A stretch of 64,000 nt of DNA from positions 4,712,001-4,776,000 of the forward strand of contig NZ_CP051685.1 in NCBI RefSeq assembly GCF_012849555.1, in the 5' to 3' direction. Position numbers and translations under genes: made by a program. The stretch comes from Massilia forsythiae (GTDB lineage: Bacteria > Pseudomonadota > Gammaproteobacteria > Burkholderiales > Burkholderiaceae_D). The notes beneath the pieces are model-generated. The model searched no databases. It saw nothing but the letters and a program-made list of their open reading frames with translations, and was not told the DNA's origin. Within the stretch, counting starts at the first letter, position 1; each line of letters starts with the position of its first letter. Of the stretch, positions 17,648-25,960 are shown one piece after another.

Positions 17648-18433
17648 ATGAAGCATCTTGCAGGGTGGTTGGCGGCGTGGTTGGCCGTATCTTGCCTGGC
17701 GGCGGCGTGCAGTACCGGCGAAGGGCCGCCGCTGGGCGATTTCCCGGCGATCGAGAAAATCGCGACCGACCAGCCGTTCACCCTCACCGCACCCGGTTCG
17801 CGCAGCCCTGCCGCCTTTACCTACACCAGCAGCAACGCGGCGGTGGCGACCATTGACGGCGCCACCGTCACCATCAAGGGCGTCGGCACCAGCACCATCA
17901 CCGCGTCCCAGGAGCGCATCGGCAGCTACGGGCCGACCGCCAAGTCGACCACGCTGACCGTGACCCTGACTCCCGTGGCGTGCCCCGCCGGCCAGGCGCG
18001 CGTGAACGGCAGCTGCCAGGCGGTTCCGGCCTGCGTCAGCCCGGCCAAGCTGGACCAGGCCAGGAACCAGTGCATCGCGCCTGGCTCGTCCGGGGATACG
18101 GTTACGGTCTTGTCCACCGGCTTGACCTGGCGCGGCGTCACCGATGCCGATACCTGGACCAATGCGCGCGATTTCTTTACCGGCTCGGTGATCGACAGCG
18201 TGGGTGGATGGCGCCTGCCGACCCAGGCGGAACTGTCGGACTTGTACGTTTCCGGGGCATTCGCCGGCCACAAGTGGGCGCTCGGGAATACCTGGACGTC
18301 CACGCCGGGCACCACGGGGCAGGCGTCCAGCCATGTCGTCGTGGCGCTCGATGCAGCGTCGACGGGGGAGCGGATAGCGTCGACGGCGCAGCGGCTGGAT
18401 ACCCTCGGCGCCTACGTCAGTTGCGTGCGCTGA
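17648..18433 (+). CDS. Lipoprotein with Ig-like (Big2) and DUF1566-like domains
   Basis: A 261-residue predicted lipoprotein. The signal peptide ends in a lipobox, SCLAAAC, with the acylated Cys near residue 21. Residues about 35-110 look like a bacterial Ig-like (Big2) fold: YTSSNAAVATIDGATVTIKG and GTSTITASQ are typical strands. After a Cys-paired linker, residues about 155-261 resemble the DUF1566/Lcl fold (GLTWRGVTDADTWTNARDFF, then VGGWRLPTQAELSDLYVSG). It is probably a surface or outer-membrane-anchored protein of unknown ligand. The upstream 149 bases contain GTGACA (17513) and an AT-rich TTAAAT (17538), a weak promoter candidate. It is convergent with the racemase gene, 4 bases away. 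Confidence 0.65.
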   Translation: MKHLAGWLAAWLAVSCLAAACSTGEGPPLGDFPAIEKIATDQPFTLTAPGSRSPAAFTYTSSNAAVATIDGATVTIKGVGTSTITASQERIGSYGPTAKSTTLTVTLTPVACPAGQARVNGSCQAVPACVSPAKLDQARNQCIAPGSSGDTVTVLSTGLTWRGVTDADTWTNARDFFTGSVIDSVGGWRLPTQAELSDLYVSGAFAGHKWALGNTWTSTPGTTGQASSHVVVALDAASTGERIASTAQRLDTLGAYVSCVR

Positions 18434-18437
18434 CGGG

Positions 18438-19577
18438 TCAATTATCCAGGTAGCGCCGGTAAAAGCGCCCGCCCAGCCGGGTCAGCACCTCGTAGCCGAT
18501 GGTGCCCGCCTGCTGCGCGACCGCATCCACCTGCTGGTGCGGGCCCAGCAGCTCGACCGGCCGGCCCGCCATCAGCAAGGCTTCCGGCACGCCGGTCACG
18601 TCCAGCGTGATGCTGTCCATCGACACCGTGCCGGCGACCGGCACGCGCATGCCCTCGATGAAGGCGAAGCCGCGGTTGGTCAGCGCGCGCAGCCAGCCGT
18701 CCGCATAGCCGATCGACAGGGTGGCGATGCGGCGCGTGCCGTCGGCCACCCAGCGCGCGCCGTAGCCGACCGCGTCGCCGGCCTGCACGGTGCGCACCTG
18801 CACGATGCGTGCCTGCAGCGACACCGCCTGGCGCAGCGGATTCATCGCGCCCGGCTGCGGGTTGATGCCGTACAGGGCCGCGCCCGGCCGCACCAGCTCG
18901 TAGTGCCAGGATGGTCCCAGGAACACGGCCGAGGAGTTCGCCAGGCTGGCCGGCATGGCGGGAAAGCGCGCGCGCAAGGCCTCGAAGCGCGCGTGCTGGA
19001 GCGCGTTGAGCGGGTGGTCCGGCAGGTCGGCGCAGGCCAGATGGCTCATCAGCAAGCGCGGTTCGAATGCCTGCAGCCATTCGGCCGGCTCGCCGAGGGC
19101 GGCCAGGTCGGCACCGGACATGCCCATGCGCGACATGCCGCTGTCGACCTGGATCGCGGCCGGCAGGCGGCGCCCGAGCGTGGCGGCCAGCGTGCGCCAC
19201 TCGCGCGCCTGGCCCGCATCGTTCAGCACCGGCACCAGGCCGTGCGCCAGGAAATCCGGCGCGGTGCCGGGCATCGGGCCGTGCAGGACATAGATGGCGC
19301 TGGCGGCCGGCACCAGCGGCCGCAGGCGCAGGGCTTCGTCCAGGTGCGCGGTGAAGAAGGTGCGGCAGCCTTCGCGCACCAGGGCCGGCGCCACCTGCGC
19401 CATGCCCAGGCCGTAGGCGTCCGCCTTGAGGACGCCGGCCACCTCGGCGCCGCCGGCGCGTGCGCGCAGCAGGCGGTAGTTGGCGCGGATTGCGCCCAGG
19501 TCGACCGTCAGCAGCGCGCCGGCGCGCGCGGCGGCCGCCAGGTCCGGCGCGCCGGCATCGTCGATGCGATCGCCCAT
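18438..19577 (-). CDS. alr: Alanine racemase (probably catabolic, DadX-like)
   Basis: A 379-residue fold-type III PLP enzyme that interconverts L- and D-alanine. The PLP lysine lies in AGVLKADAYGLGM and the catalytic tyrosine in AVGYGARWV. SIGYADGW and AGTVSMDSITLDV are further conserved blocks. The ATG at 19577 is 14 bases downstream of the dadA stop on the same strand. The order dadA-racemase with a divergent Lrp gene is that of the D/L-alanine catabolic locus, so the dadX name would also fit. Cell-wall supply of D-alanine is an additional possible role if no second racemase exists. Confidence 0.93.
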   Translation of the reverse strand: MGDRIDDAGAPDLAAAARAGALLTVDLGAIRANYRLLRARAGGAEVAGVLKADAYGLGMAQVAPALVREGCRTFFTAHLDEALRLRPLVPAASAIYVLHGPMPGTAPDFLAHGLVPVLNDAGQAREWRTLAATLGRRLPAAIQVDSGMSRMGMSGADLAALGEPAEWLQAFEPRLLMSHLACADLPDHPLNALQHARFEALRARFPAMPASLANSSAVFLGPSWHYELVRPGAALYGINPQPGAMNPLRQAVSLQARIVQVRTVQAGDAVGYGARWVADGTRRIATLSIGYADGWLRALTNRGFAFIEGMRVPVAGTVSMDSITLDVTGVPEALLMAGRPVELLGPHQQVDAVAQQAGTIGYEVLTRLGGRFYRRYLDN

Positions 19578-19591
19578 CGTCGAGTGCGAAG

Positions 19592-20893
19592 TCACACCCT
19601 GGCCAGGGCAGGGCGGGCGTGCGCGCCCCGGTCGCCGGCGTAACGGAACACGGCCAGGTCGTCGGCCGGAATCGCCGGCAACCTGCCGCCCACCAGGTCG
19701 GCGATCACGCTGGCCGAGCCGCAGGCCATGGTCCAGCCGAGCGTGCCGTGGCCGGTATTCAGGAACAGGTTGCGCAGCGGCGTGGCGCCGACGATCGGGG
19801 TGCTGTCCGGCGTCATCGGACGCAGGCCGGTCCAGAACTTCGCTTGCGCCACGTCGCCGGCGCCCGGGAACAGATCGTTCACCACCAGTTCCAGCGTCTC
19901 GCGGCGGGCCGGATTCAATGCCTTGCTGTAGCCCGCGATCTCGGCCATGCCACCCACGCGGATGCGGTCGTCGAAGCGCGTCACGGCGATCTTGTAGGTC
20001 TCGTCGAGGATGGTCGACACCGGCGCGCGCGCGGCGTCGACGATCGGCACCGTGATCGAGTAGCCTTTCAACGGATACACGGGCACCTTGAACTGGTCGC
20101 GCAGCAGCAGGCGCGAATGGCTGCCCAGCGCCAGCACGTAGCGGTCGGCGCTGAAGGTGCCCTTGTCGGTCTGCACCCCGACCACTTCGCCGCCGCGCAG
20201 GTCGAGCTTGCGGATCGTGGTGTCGAACTCGAAGCGCACCCCGAGTTCCCGCGCCATCTGCGCCAGGCGGCTGGTGAACAGCTGGCAGTCGCCGGTCTCG
20301 TCGTTGGGCAGGCGCAGGCCGCCGACCAGCTTGTCGCGCACGTGGGCCAGGGCCGGTTCGGCGCGCGCCAGCTGTTCGCTGGCGAGCAGCTCGAACGGCA
20401 CGCCGGCCTCCTTCAGCACCTCGATGTCCTTGGCGGCACCGTCGAACTGCTGGCGCGTGCGGAACAGCTGCAGCGTGCCCTGCTGGCGGCCCTCGTAGCC
20501 GATGCCGGTTTCCTGGCGCAGCCGGCGGATGCAATCGCGGCTGTATTCGGCCAGGCGCACCATGCGTTCCTTGTTGACGGCGTAGCGGTCGGCGGAACAG
20601 TTGCGGTACATCTCCCACATCCACTGCAGCTGGAACAGGCTGCCGTCCGGGCGGATCGCCAGCGGCGCATGGCGCTGGAACAGCCACTTGAAGGCCTTCA
20701 GCGGGATGCCCGGCGCCGCCCACGGCGAAGCATAGCCCGGCGAGATCTGGCCGGCGTTGGCGAAACTGGTCTCCAGCGCCGGACCGGGCTGGCGGTCGAT
20801 CACGGTGACCTCATGGCCGGCCCGCGCCAGATAATAGGCGGTGGTGACGCCCACCACGCCGCTGCCCAGCACCAAAACGCGCGTTGCTCGCAT
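19592..20893 (-). CDS. dadA: D-amino acid dehydrogenase small subunit
   Basis: A 433-residue FAD enzyme oxidising D-alanine and other D-amino acids to 2-oxo acids. The FAD-binding motif is VLVLGSGVVGVTTAYYLARAG near the N-terminus. The conserved SFANAGQISPGYASPWAAPG, GLRPMTPDSTPIVG and LNTGHGTLGWTMACGS blocks are all present. The ATG at 20893 follows an AGGAACAGCT ribosome site; an in-frame ATG at 20944 overlaps the regulatory region and is less likely. It forms an operon with the racemase, which supplies D-alanine from L-alanine. It is divergent from the Lrp-type regulator. Confidence 0.95.
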   Translation of the reverse strand: MRATRVLVLGSGVVGVTTAYYLARAGHEVTVIDRQPGPALETSFANAGQISPGYASPWAAPGIPLKAFKWLFQRHAPLAIRPDGSLFQLQWMWEMYRNCSADRYAVNKERMVRLAEYSRDCIRRLRQETGIGYEGRQQGTLQLFRTRQQFDGAAKDIEVLKEAGVPFELLASEQLARAEPALAHVRDKLVGGLRLPNDETGDCQLFTSRLAQMARELGVRFEFDTTIRKLDLRGGEVVGVQTDKGTFSADRYVLALGSHSRLLLRDQFKVPVYPLKGYSITVPIVDAARAPVSTILDETYKIAVTRFDDRIRVGGMAEIAGYSKALNPARRETLELVVNDLFPGAGDVAQAKFWTGLRPMTPDSTPIVGATPLRNLFLNTGHGTLGWTMACGSASVIADLVGGRLPAIPADDLAVFRYAGDRGAHARPALARV

Positions 20894-21003
20894 AGCTGTT
20901 CCTGATCTTCCTGAAAATACGACGGGATTGGTAAAGATTGCCATGGTAGCGCCAGTGGAGCGATAATTGTTTCGGTTGTTATTCGACTTTTCAGTGAAAA
21001 ATC
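20894..21003. promoter_or_regulatory. Divergent dadA / Lrp control region
   Basis: A 110-base AT-rich spacer separates the divergent dadA and Lrp-type genes. It includes the stretch GATAATTGTTTCGGTTGTTA (20963-20982), rich in the T/A tracts that Lrp-type proteins favour. Regulation of dad genes by a divergent Lrp-family protein is established in other proteobacteria; the exact sites here are inferred. Confidence 0.4.
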
Positions 21004-21489
21004 ATGCGCGTTCAAAAGGCGTCGAGCCGCGTACTCGACCGGATCGACCTGCACATCCTGTCCATCCTGCAGGACGACGGCCGCATCGTCATGAAGGACA
21101 TGGCGGAAAAGGTGGGCTTGTCGCTCACGCCCTGCATCGAGCGGGTCAAGCGCATGGAGCGCGACGGCGTGATCGCCGGCTACCACGCGCGCATCGCGCC
21201 GCAGGCGCTCGGGCTGCAGATCCTGGTGTTCGTCGAGATCACGCTGCACCAGAAATCGGAAAAGGCCTTCGAGCGCTTCCGCCGCGCGATGCTGGCGATT
21301 CCGGAAGTGATGGAGTGCCACCTGGTGTCGGGCGATTTCGACTACCTGATCAAGGCGCGCATTCCCGAGATGACGGAATACCGCCGTCTGCTCGGCGAGA
21401 TCCTGCACGTGGCGGACGGCGGGCAGTCGAAGAGCTACGTGGTGATGGAAGAGGTGAAGGAAACGCTGGCGTTGTCGGTGATGCGCTGA
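21004..21489 (+). CDS. Lrp/AsnC-family regulator, likely of dadA-racemase
   Basis: A 161-residue Lrp/AsnC transcription factor. The N-terminal winged helix-turn-helix is seen in LDRIDLHILSILQDDGRI and VGLSLTPCIERVKRMERDG. The C-terminal RAM (ligand and oligomerisation) domain includes VMECHLVSGDFDYLIKARIP. The length is standard. It is transcribed away from dadA, with which it shares the 110-base spacer. By analogy with DadR/Lrp it probably senses alanine and activates the catabolic operon. Confidence 0.92.
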   Translation: MRVQKASSRVLDRIDLHILSILQDDGRIVMKDMAEKVGLSLTPCIERVKRMERDGVIAGYHARIAPQALGLQILVFVEITLHQKSEKAFERFRRAMLAIPEVMECHLVSGDFDYLIKARIPEMTEYRRLLGEILHVADGGQSKSYVVMEEVKETLALSVMR

Positions 21490-21597
21490 CCAGTGGCGCC
21501 ATTGCGACGTTTTCCTGTGCCCAGACGTGTTTTCGGCCCTTGTTTAGCGTGTTGCGATGAACAGCGCCAGCGTTTAGCGAATGCATAAAAAGCTGTA

Positions 21598-21625
21598 TTG
21601 ACACTCGTTAATCCACGGTTATAAA
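21598..21625 (+). promoter_or_regulatory. Consensus sigma-70 promoter of the TonB receptor gene
   Basis: TTGACA (21598-21603), 16 bases, then TATAAA (21620-21625), 53 bases before the start codon. This is the best -35/-10 pair seen in the window. No obvious Fur-box or riboswitch was recognised in the leader. Confidence 0.65.
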
Positions 21626-21678
21626 TTGGATCGGCAATCAATCCGATCGAAAAACAATTTCGGCACCGTGGAGACAAC

Positions 21679-24600
21679 ATGAGAACGACCCGCAAGACCG
21701 CCATCGCCCTCGGCGTGGCGCAGCTGCTCGCCTGCACCACCACCGCCGCGGCTCAGGCGGACCCGCAAACCACCCAGGACCAAGCCGGCCAGCCCGGCGC
21801 GCCGGCTGCCGGCGCCAGCGTGGTGGTGGTCAGCGGCCAGCGCGCCGCGCTGCAATCGGCCCAGCAGCTCAAGAAGAATGCCGACGAGGTGGTCGACTCG
21901 ATCGTCGCCGCCGACATCGGCAAGCTGCCGGACCGCTCGGTGACCGAGGTGCTGCAGCGCATCCCCGGCATCACCATCGACCGGCAAATGTCGCGCGGCG
22001 ACCCGGAACACTTTTCGGTCGAGGGCTCGGGCGTGACGGTGCGCGGCCTGACCTACGTGCGCTCGGAACTGAATGGCCGCGACTCGTTCTCCGCCAACGG
22101 CGGCCGCTCCCTCAACTTCGAGGACGTGCCGCCCGAGCTGATGGCCGGCGTGGACGTCTACAAGAACCCGTCGGCGGAACAGATCGAGGGCGGCATTTCC
22201 GGCCTGATCAACCTGCGTACCGCGCTGCCCTTCGACTTCAAGGGCGCGCACGCGGCACTGTCGGTGGAAGCGATGCACTCCACGCTCAAGAAGGGCAAGC
22301 CCGATCCGTCCGGCTCCATCATGTTTTCCAACCGCTGGAAGACGCCGCTGGGCGAGTGGGGCGTGCTGGTCGACCTGGCCTCGAGCGAGAGCGGCACCCG
22401 CACCGACGCCTTCCAGGTCGAGCCCTACTATCCGCGTTCGGACGTGGTGTCCGGCAAGACGGTCTGGATACCCAAGGGCGCACAGTGGCGCACGCTGGAC
22501 TTCGACCGCAAGCGCCAGGGCGCCTACGCCGCGCTGCAGTGGAAGCTGGACAACAACCTGCGCAGCCACCTCACGTACTTCAAGTCGAAGTACCGCATGA
22601 ACTGGGGCGAGCAGGCATTCTTTGCGTCCTCCAGCCCGTACGACATCCGCGTGACCGACGCCACCTACGACAGGAACGGCGCGCTGCTGACCGGCACCCT
22701 GACCGACCCGGTCAACAACGGCATTCCGTTCGGCGACGCCGCGCGCGCCGCCACGCGCCGCTCCAGCACCACGGATATCGCCTGGAACGTCGAGTGGAAG
22801 CCGGCGTCCGACTGGACCCTCACCTCCGACCTCCAGCGGGTGAAAGCGGTGACCAACGGCTTCGATTCCACCGTCGGCCTGGGCGTGCTGATGCCGCGCG
22901 AGCGCCTCGACCTGCGCGCCGACCTGCCGCAACTGGTGTTCGACGCCGCCGACAAGGCTTACCTGGCCAATCCCGCGAATTATTACTGGGGCTCGACCAT
23001 GGAGCACCTGGACAGCAGCAGCGCCATCGAAAAGGCGTGGAAGGGCGACGTCAAATATGCGTTCGACCACCCGCTGCTGCGCGACGTCCGCTTCGGCGTG
23101 CGCCTGACCGAGCGCAGCGCGCTGACGCGCAACTCGGACCCGAGCTACAACTGGACCGCCATCACGCAGCCGTGGCAGGTCGGCTGGGACATCCTGAAAC
23201 CGGCCTACCTGGGCGACCCGCGCTTCGCCGGCGCGGCGGTGGTCAACGCCTTCCCGAATTTCTTCAACGGTAAGGTGTCGGTGCCGGCCATCGTGTTCCC
23301 CGATTTGTCGCTGGCCAGCGGCTATCCATCCACCTACGAGGCGCTGCACAAGTTCCACGACATCCTGTGCGCCGAGCGCCTGGCGGCGCAGGGCGGCGGC
23401 GGCTGCACGCCGTGGAAGGCGGCCACCTTCGGCGGCGACAATCCGTCCGGCACCAACGACCAGTCGGAACGCACCAAGGCCTTCTATACGCAGCTGCGCT
23501 TCGGCGTCGACGACTGGCGCTGGCCGGTCGACGGCAACCTCGGCGTGCGCTACGTGAAGACGGATTCGCATTCGCGCGGCTACCTGTCGTTCACCCCGAC
23601 CACGCCGAACCTGCCGGCCAATTACCGCTACACCGGCGTGCCGTTCCCGACCATCCCGGCCTTCGCGCGCGCGCTCGACTATGAAAACGGCTACCACAAC
23701 CTGCTGCCCAGCCTGAACCTGCGCCTGAAGGCCAGCGACACGCTGCAGTTCCGCCTGGCCTACGGCACCTCGATGTCGCGTCCCGACTTTTCCCAGCTGC
23801 AGGCCTACACCACGCTCAGCCAGGACGTGAGCGGTCAGCTCAACGACGCCACCCAGGTGCTCAACATCACCAACGTCAGCCGCACCGGCACGGCGTCCGG
23901 CAACCCGCTGCTGAAACCCATCACCTCGCGCCAGCTCGACCTGACCGCGGAATGGTATTTCGCCCAGGCCGGCTCGCTCACGCTGGCGGTATTCGGCAAG
24001 CGCCTGAACGACGTCATCATCGACCAAAGCACGATCTACCGGTTGCCCGACACGACCGGCAAGCAGCAGGACTTCATCGTCACCTCGCCGGTGAACGGCG
24101 CGCGCGGCACGGTGAAAGGATTCGAGGTCGGCTACCAGCAGTACTACGACGGCTTGCCGGGCTGGCTGCGCGGCCTCGGCGTGCAGGCCAACTACACCTA
24201 CGTGGACAGCCGCCGCAAGCTGTACACGCCGGTGTATTCGGCCTACTGCTCGGGCGGCAGCACCGGCCTGGACAACGTCAACCTGAACATGAACGGCTGC
24301 GACATCGACGGCCGTTCGTTCGGCGACCTGCCGCTGCCCTACCTGTCGAAGAACACCTACAACTTCACGCTGCTGTACGACCGCGGCCCGTGGTCGGCGC
24401 GCCTGGCCTGGAGCTGGCGCTCGAAGAACTTCATGAGCACCACCAGCAACGGCACGCGCGGCTCGGACGGCACCGACACCAATCCGGCCAGCGCCACCGC
24501 CGGCCAGCACAACGTGGCCTGGGGCTTGCCGCTGTGGGCGGACGCGTACGGCCAGCTCGACGGCGGCGTGTCGTACAGCGTCAACGAGCGCATCAAGATC

Positions 24601-24732
24601 GACTTGCAGGCGCAGAACCTCACCGATGCCAAGTACCGCCAGCTGATGACCCAGCACATCGGCGACAAGGGCCGCGCCTGGTTCGTGACCGGGCCGCGCT
24701 ACAGTATCCGTCTCGGGTATTCGTTTTTCTGA
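21679..24732 (+). CDS. TonB-dependent outer-membrane receptor
   Basis: A 1017-residue TonB-dependent transporter of the large Xanthomonas/Caulobacter type (TIGR01782-like). The signal peptide is followed by a TonB-box-like VVVVSGQRAA. The plug domain contains DSIVAADIGKLPDRSVTEVL, RIPGITIDR and VRGLTYVRSELNGRDSF. The barrel ends with GPRYSIRLGYSFF and a terminal Phe as needed for BAM insertion. Such receptors commonly import oligosaccharides or other large nutrients rather than siderophores. No catabolic enzymes or inner-membrane transporter flank it, so the substrate stays open. The promoter upstream is strong, and a long hairpin follows the stop. Confidence 0.92.
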   Translation: MRTTRKTAIALGVAQLLACTTTAAAQADPQTTQDQAGQPGAPAAGASVVVVSGQRAALQSAQQLKKNADEVVDSIVAADIGKLPDRSVTEVLQRIPGITIDRQMSRGDPEHFSVEGSGVTVRGLTYVRSELNGRDSFSANGGRSLNFEDVPPELMAGVDVYKNPSAEQIEGGISGLINLRTALPFDFKGAHAALSVEAMHSTLKKGKPDPSGSIMFSNRWKTPLGEWGVLVDLASSESGTRTDAFQVEPYYPRSDVVSGKTVWIPKGAQWRTLDFDRKRQGAYAALQWKLDNNLRSHLTYFKSKYRMNWGEQAFFASSSPYDIRVTDATYDRNGALLTGTLTDPVNNGIPFGDAARAATRRSSTTDIAWNVEWKPASDWTLTSDLQRVKAVTNGFDSTVGLGVLMPRERLDLRADLPQLVFDAADKAYLANPANYYWGSTMEHLDSSSAIEKAWKGDVKYAFDHPLLRDVRFGVRLTERSALTRNSDPSYNWTAITQPWQVGWDILKPAYLGDPRFAGAAVVNAFPNFFNGKVSVPAIVFPDLSLASGYPSTYEALHKFHDILCAERLAAQGGGGCTPWKAATFGGDNPSGTNDQSERTKAFYTQLRFGVDDWRWPVDGNLGVRYVKTDSHSRGYLSFTPTTPNLPANYRYTGVPFPTIPAFARALDYENGYHNLLPSLNLRLKASDTLQFRLAYGTSMSRPDFSQLQAYTTLSQDVSGQLNDATQVLNITNVSRTGTASGNPLLKPITSRQLDLTAEWYFAQAGSLTLAVFGKRLNDVIIDQSTIYRLPDTTGKQQDFIVTSPVNGARGTVKGFEVGYQQYYDGLPGWLRGLGVQANYTYVDSRRKLYTPVYSAYCSGGSTGLDNVNLNMNGCDIDGRSFGDLPLPYLSKNTYNFTLLYDRGPWSARLAWSWRSKNFMSTTSNGTRGSDGTDTNPASATAGQHNVAWGLPLWADAYGQLDGGVSYSVNERIKIDLQAQNLTDAKYRQLMTQHIGDKGRAWFVTGPRYSIRLGYSFF

Positions 24733-24748
24733 ACAGGGCGGTGAGCGA

Positions 24749-24803
24749 GCGCATGCGGACCGGCCCGGTCCGCATGCGCCGCGCCTGCGCTGTCGCTTTT
24801 TTT
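24749..24803 (+). terminator. Long perfect hairpin followed by a T-run
   Basis: A 14-bp perfect stem (24749-24762 pairs with 24766-24779) has a 3-base loop and starts 17 bases after the receptor stop codon. A run of seven T follows only at 24797-24803, 17 bases beyond the stem. Intrinsic termination is therefore likely but not textbook; the hairpin may also protect the 3' end. Confidence 0.6.
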
Positions 24804-24843
24804 AAACGAAACCGCAGAAAAACTGACAGATTTGCCGTAAGGC

Positions 24844-24873
24844 TTACACAGTGCCCGTATTCACGACTAGAAT
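24844..24873 (+). promoter_or_regulatory. Candidate cheV promoter
   Basis: TTACAC (24844-24849), 18 bases, TAGAAT (24868-24873), 35 bases before the cheV start. A moderate sigma-70-like match; the flagellar sigma-28 pattern was looked for and not found at proper spacing. Confidence 0.35.
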
Positions 24874-24907
24874 TTCCCAAAAGAATCATATTTTCTCGGG
24901 AAGACAC

Positions 24908-25867
24908 ATGAAATCGGTACAGCAAGAAGTCGACGAACGCAGCAACCTCACCGGCACCAACAAATTCGAGCTCCTGCTGTTCCGCCTCGGCGGCGACGAC
25001 AAGGGCGAACACAGCGAACTGTTCGGTATCAACGTCTTCAAGATCCGCGAGATCGTCGCCATGCCGACGATCACCAAGGTGGCCGGCGCGCCCGAGCACG
25101 TGCTCGGCGTGGTCAACCTGCGCGGCCAGATCATCCAGGTGCTCGACCTGCCGGGTATTGCCGGCGTCAAGCCGGTGACCGGCCTGAACATCATGCTGGT
25201 GACGGAATTCGCGCGCACCACGCAAGCCTTCGCGGTCGAGAGCGTGGAAGAGATCGTGCGCCTGGACTGGACGCAGGTGATGTCGGCCGAGCGCAGCGCC
25301 GCCAGCGGCATGGTGACCAGCATCGCGCGCCTGGAAGCGCAGGACGGCCACCCGCCGCGCCTGGCCCAGGTGCTGGACGTAGAGACCATCCTGCGCACCC
25401 TGAACCCGGACGAGGGCACGGAAAACATCGCCCAGGCGGTGGGCGCCAAGATCGCCCTGAAACCCGGCTCGGTGATCCTGGCCGCCGACGACTCGGTGGT
25501 GGCGCGCAGCCTGATCGAGCAGGGCCTGGACGCGATGGGCCTGCCGTACGTGATGACCAAGAGCGGCAAGGAAGCCTGGGACCAGCTGCAGGTGATCGCC
25601 GCCACCGCCGAGCGCGAGGGCAAGACCGTGTACGACCGCATCGCACTGGTGCTGACCGACCTCGAGATGCCGGAAATGGACGGCTTCACGCTGACCCGCA
25701 ACATCAAGTCGAGCAACCGTTTCGGCAGCCTGCCGGTGGTGATCCACTCGTCGCTGTCGGGCACCACCAACGAGGAACACGTCAAGAACGTGCGCGCCGA
25801 CGCCTACGTGGCCAAGTTCTCGGCCGAGGAACTGTCGCGCACGCTGCGCACGCTGCTGCGCGGCTGA
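24908..25867 (+). CDS. cheV: Chemotaxis coupling protein CheV
   Basis: A 319-residue fusion of a CheW-like coupling domain (about residues 15-170) and a receiver domain (about 190-315). The CheW part carries FGINVFKIREIVAMPTITKV and VLGVVNLRGQIIQVLDLPG. The receiver has an Asp pair in VILAADDSVVARSLIEQG, the phospho-Asp in VLTDLEMPEMDGF and the conserved Lys in YVAKFSAEEL, so it should be phosphorylated by CheA. CheV links receptors to CheA and may buffer signalling. The start at 24908 was chosen because a GGGAAG ribosome site precedes it. No other chemotaxis genes are in the window. Confidence 0.93.
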   Translation: MKSVQQEVDERSNLTGTNKFELLLFRLGGDDKGEHSELFGINVFKIREIVAMPTITKVAGAPEHVLGVVNLRGQIIQVLDLPGIAGVKPVTGLNIMLVTEFARTTQAFAVESVEEIVRLDWTQVMSAERSAASGMVTSIARLEAQDGHPPRLAQVLDVETILRTLNPDEGTENIAQAVGAKIALKPGSVILAADDSVVARSLIEQGLDAMGLPYVMTKSGKEAWDQLQVIAATAEREGKTVYDRIALVLTDLEMPEMDGFTLTRNIKSSNRFGSLPVVIHSSLSGTTNEEHVKNVRADAYVAKFSAEELSRTLRTLLRG

Positions 25868-25960
25868 AGCGCGGCGGATCGGAAGATGCCGCGCCACCAT
25901 GGCGCGGCGGGCTGGACGGCTCGTGATATAGTCACGACAACATTCGCCACCCGGTCCGCC

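Noticed and set aside
21619..24657. A 1012-codon minus-strand frame over the TonB receptor
   Set aside because: Antisense shadow with no start signal or domain; the receptor has a consensus promoter and signal peptide.
24798..24840. Possible flagellar sigma-28 promoter before cheV (TAAACGAA ... GCCGTAAG)
   Set aside because: The gap between the two boxes is about 22 bases rather than 11, so the match does not hold.
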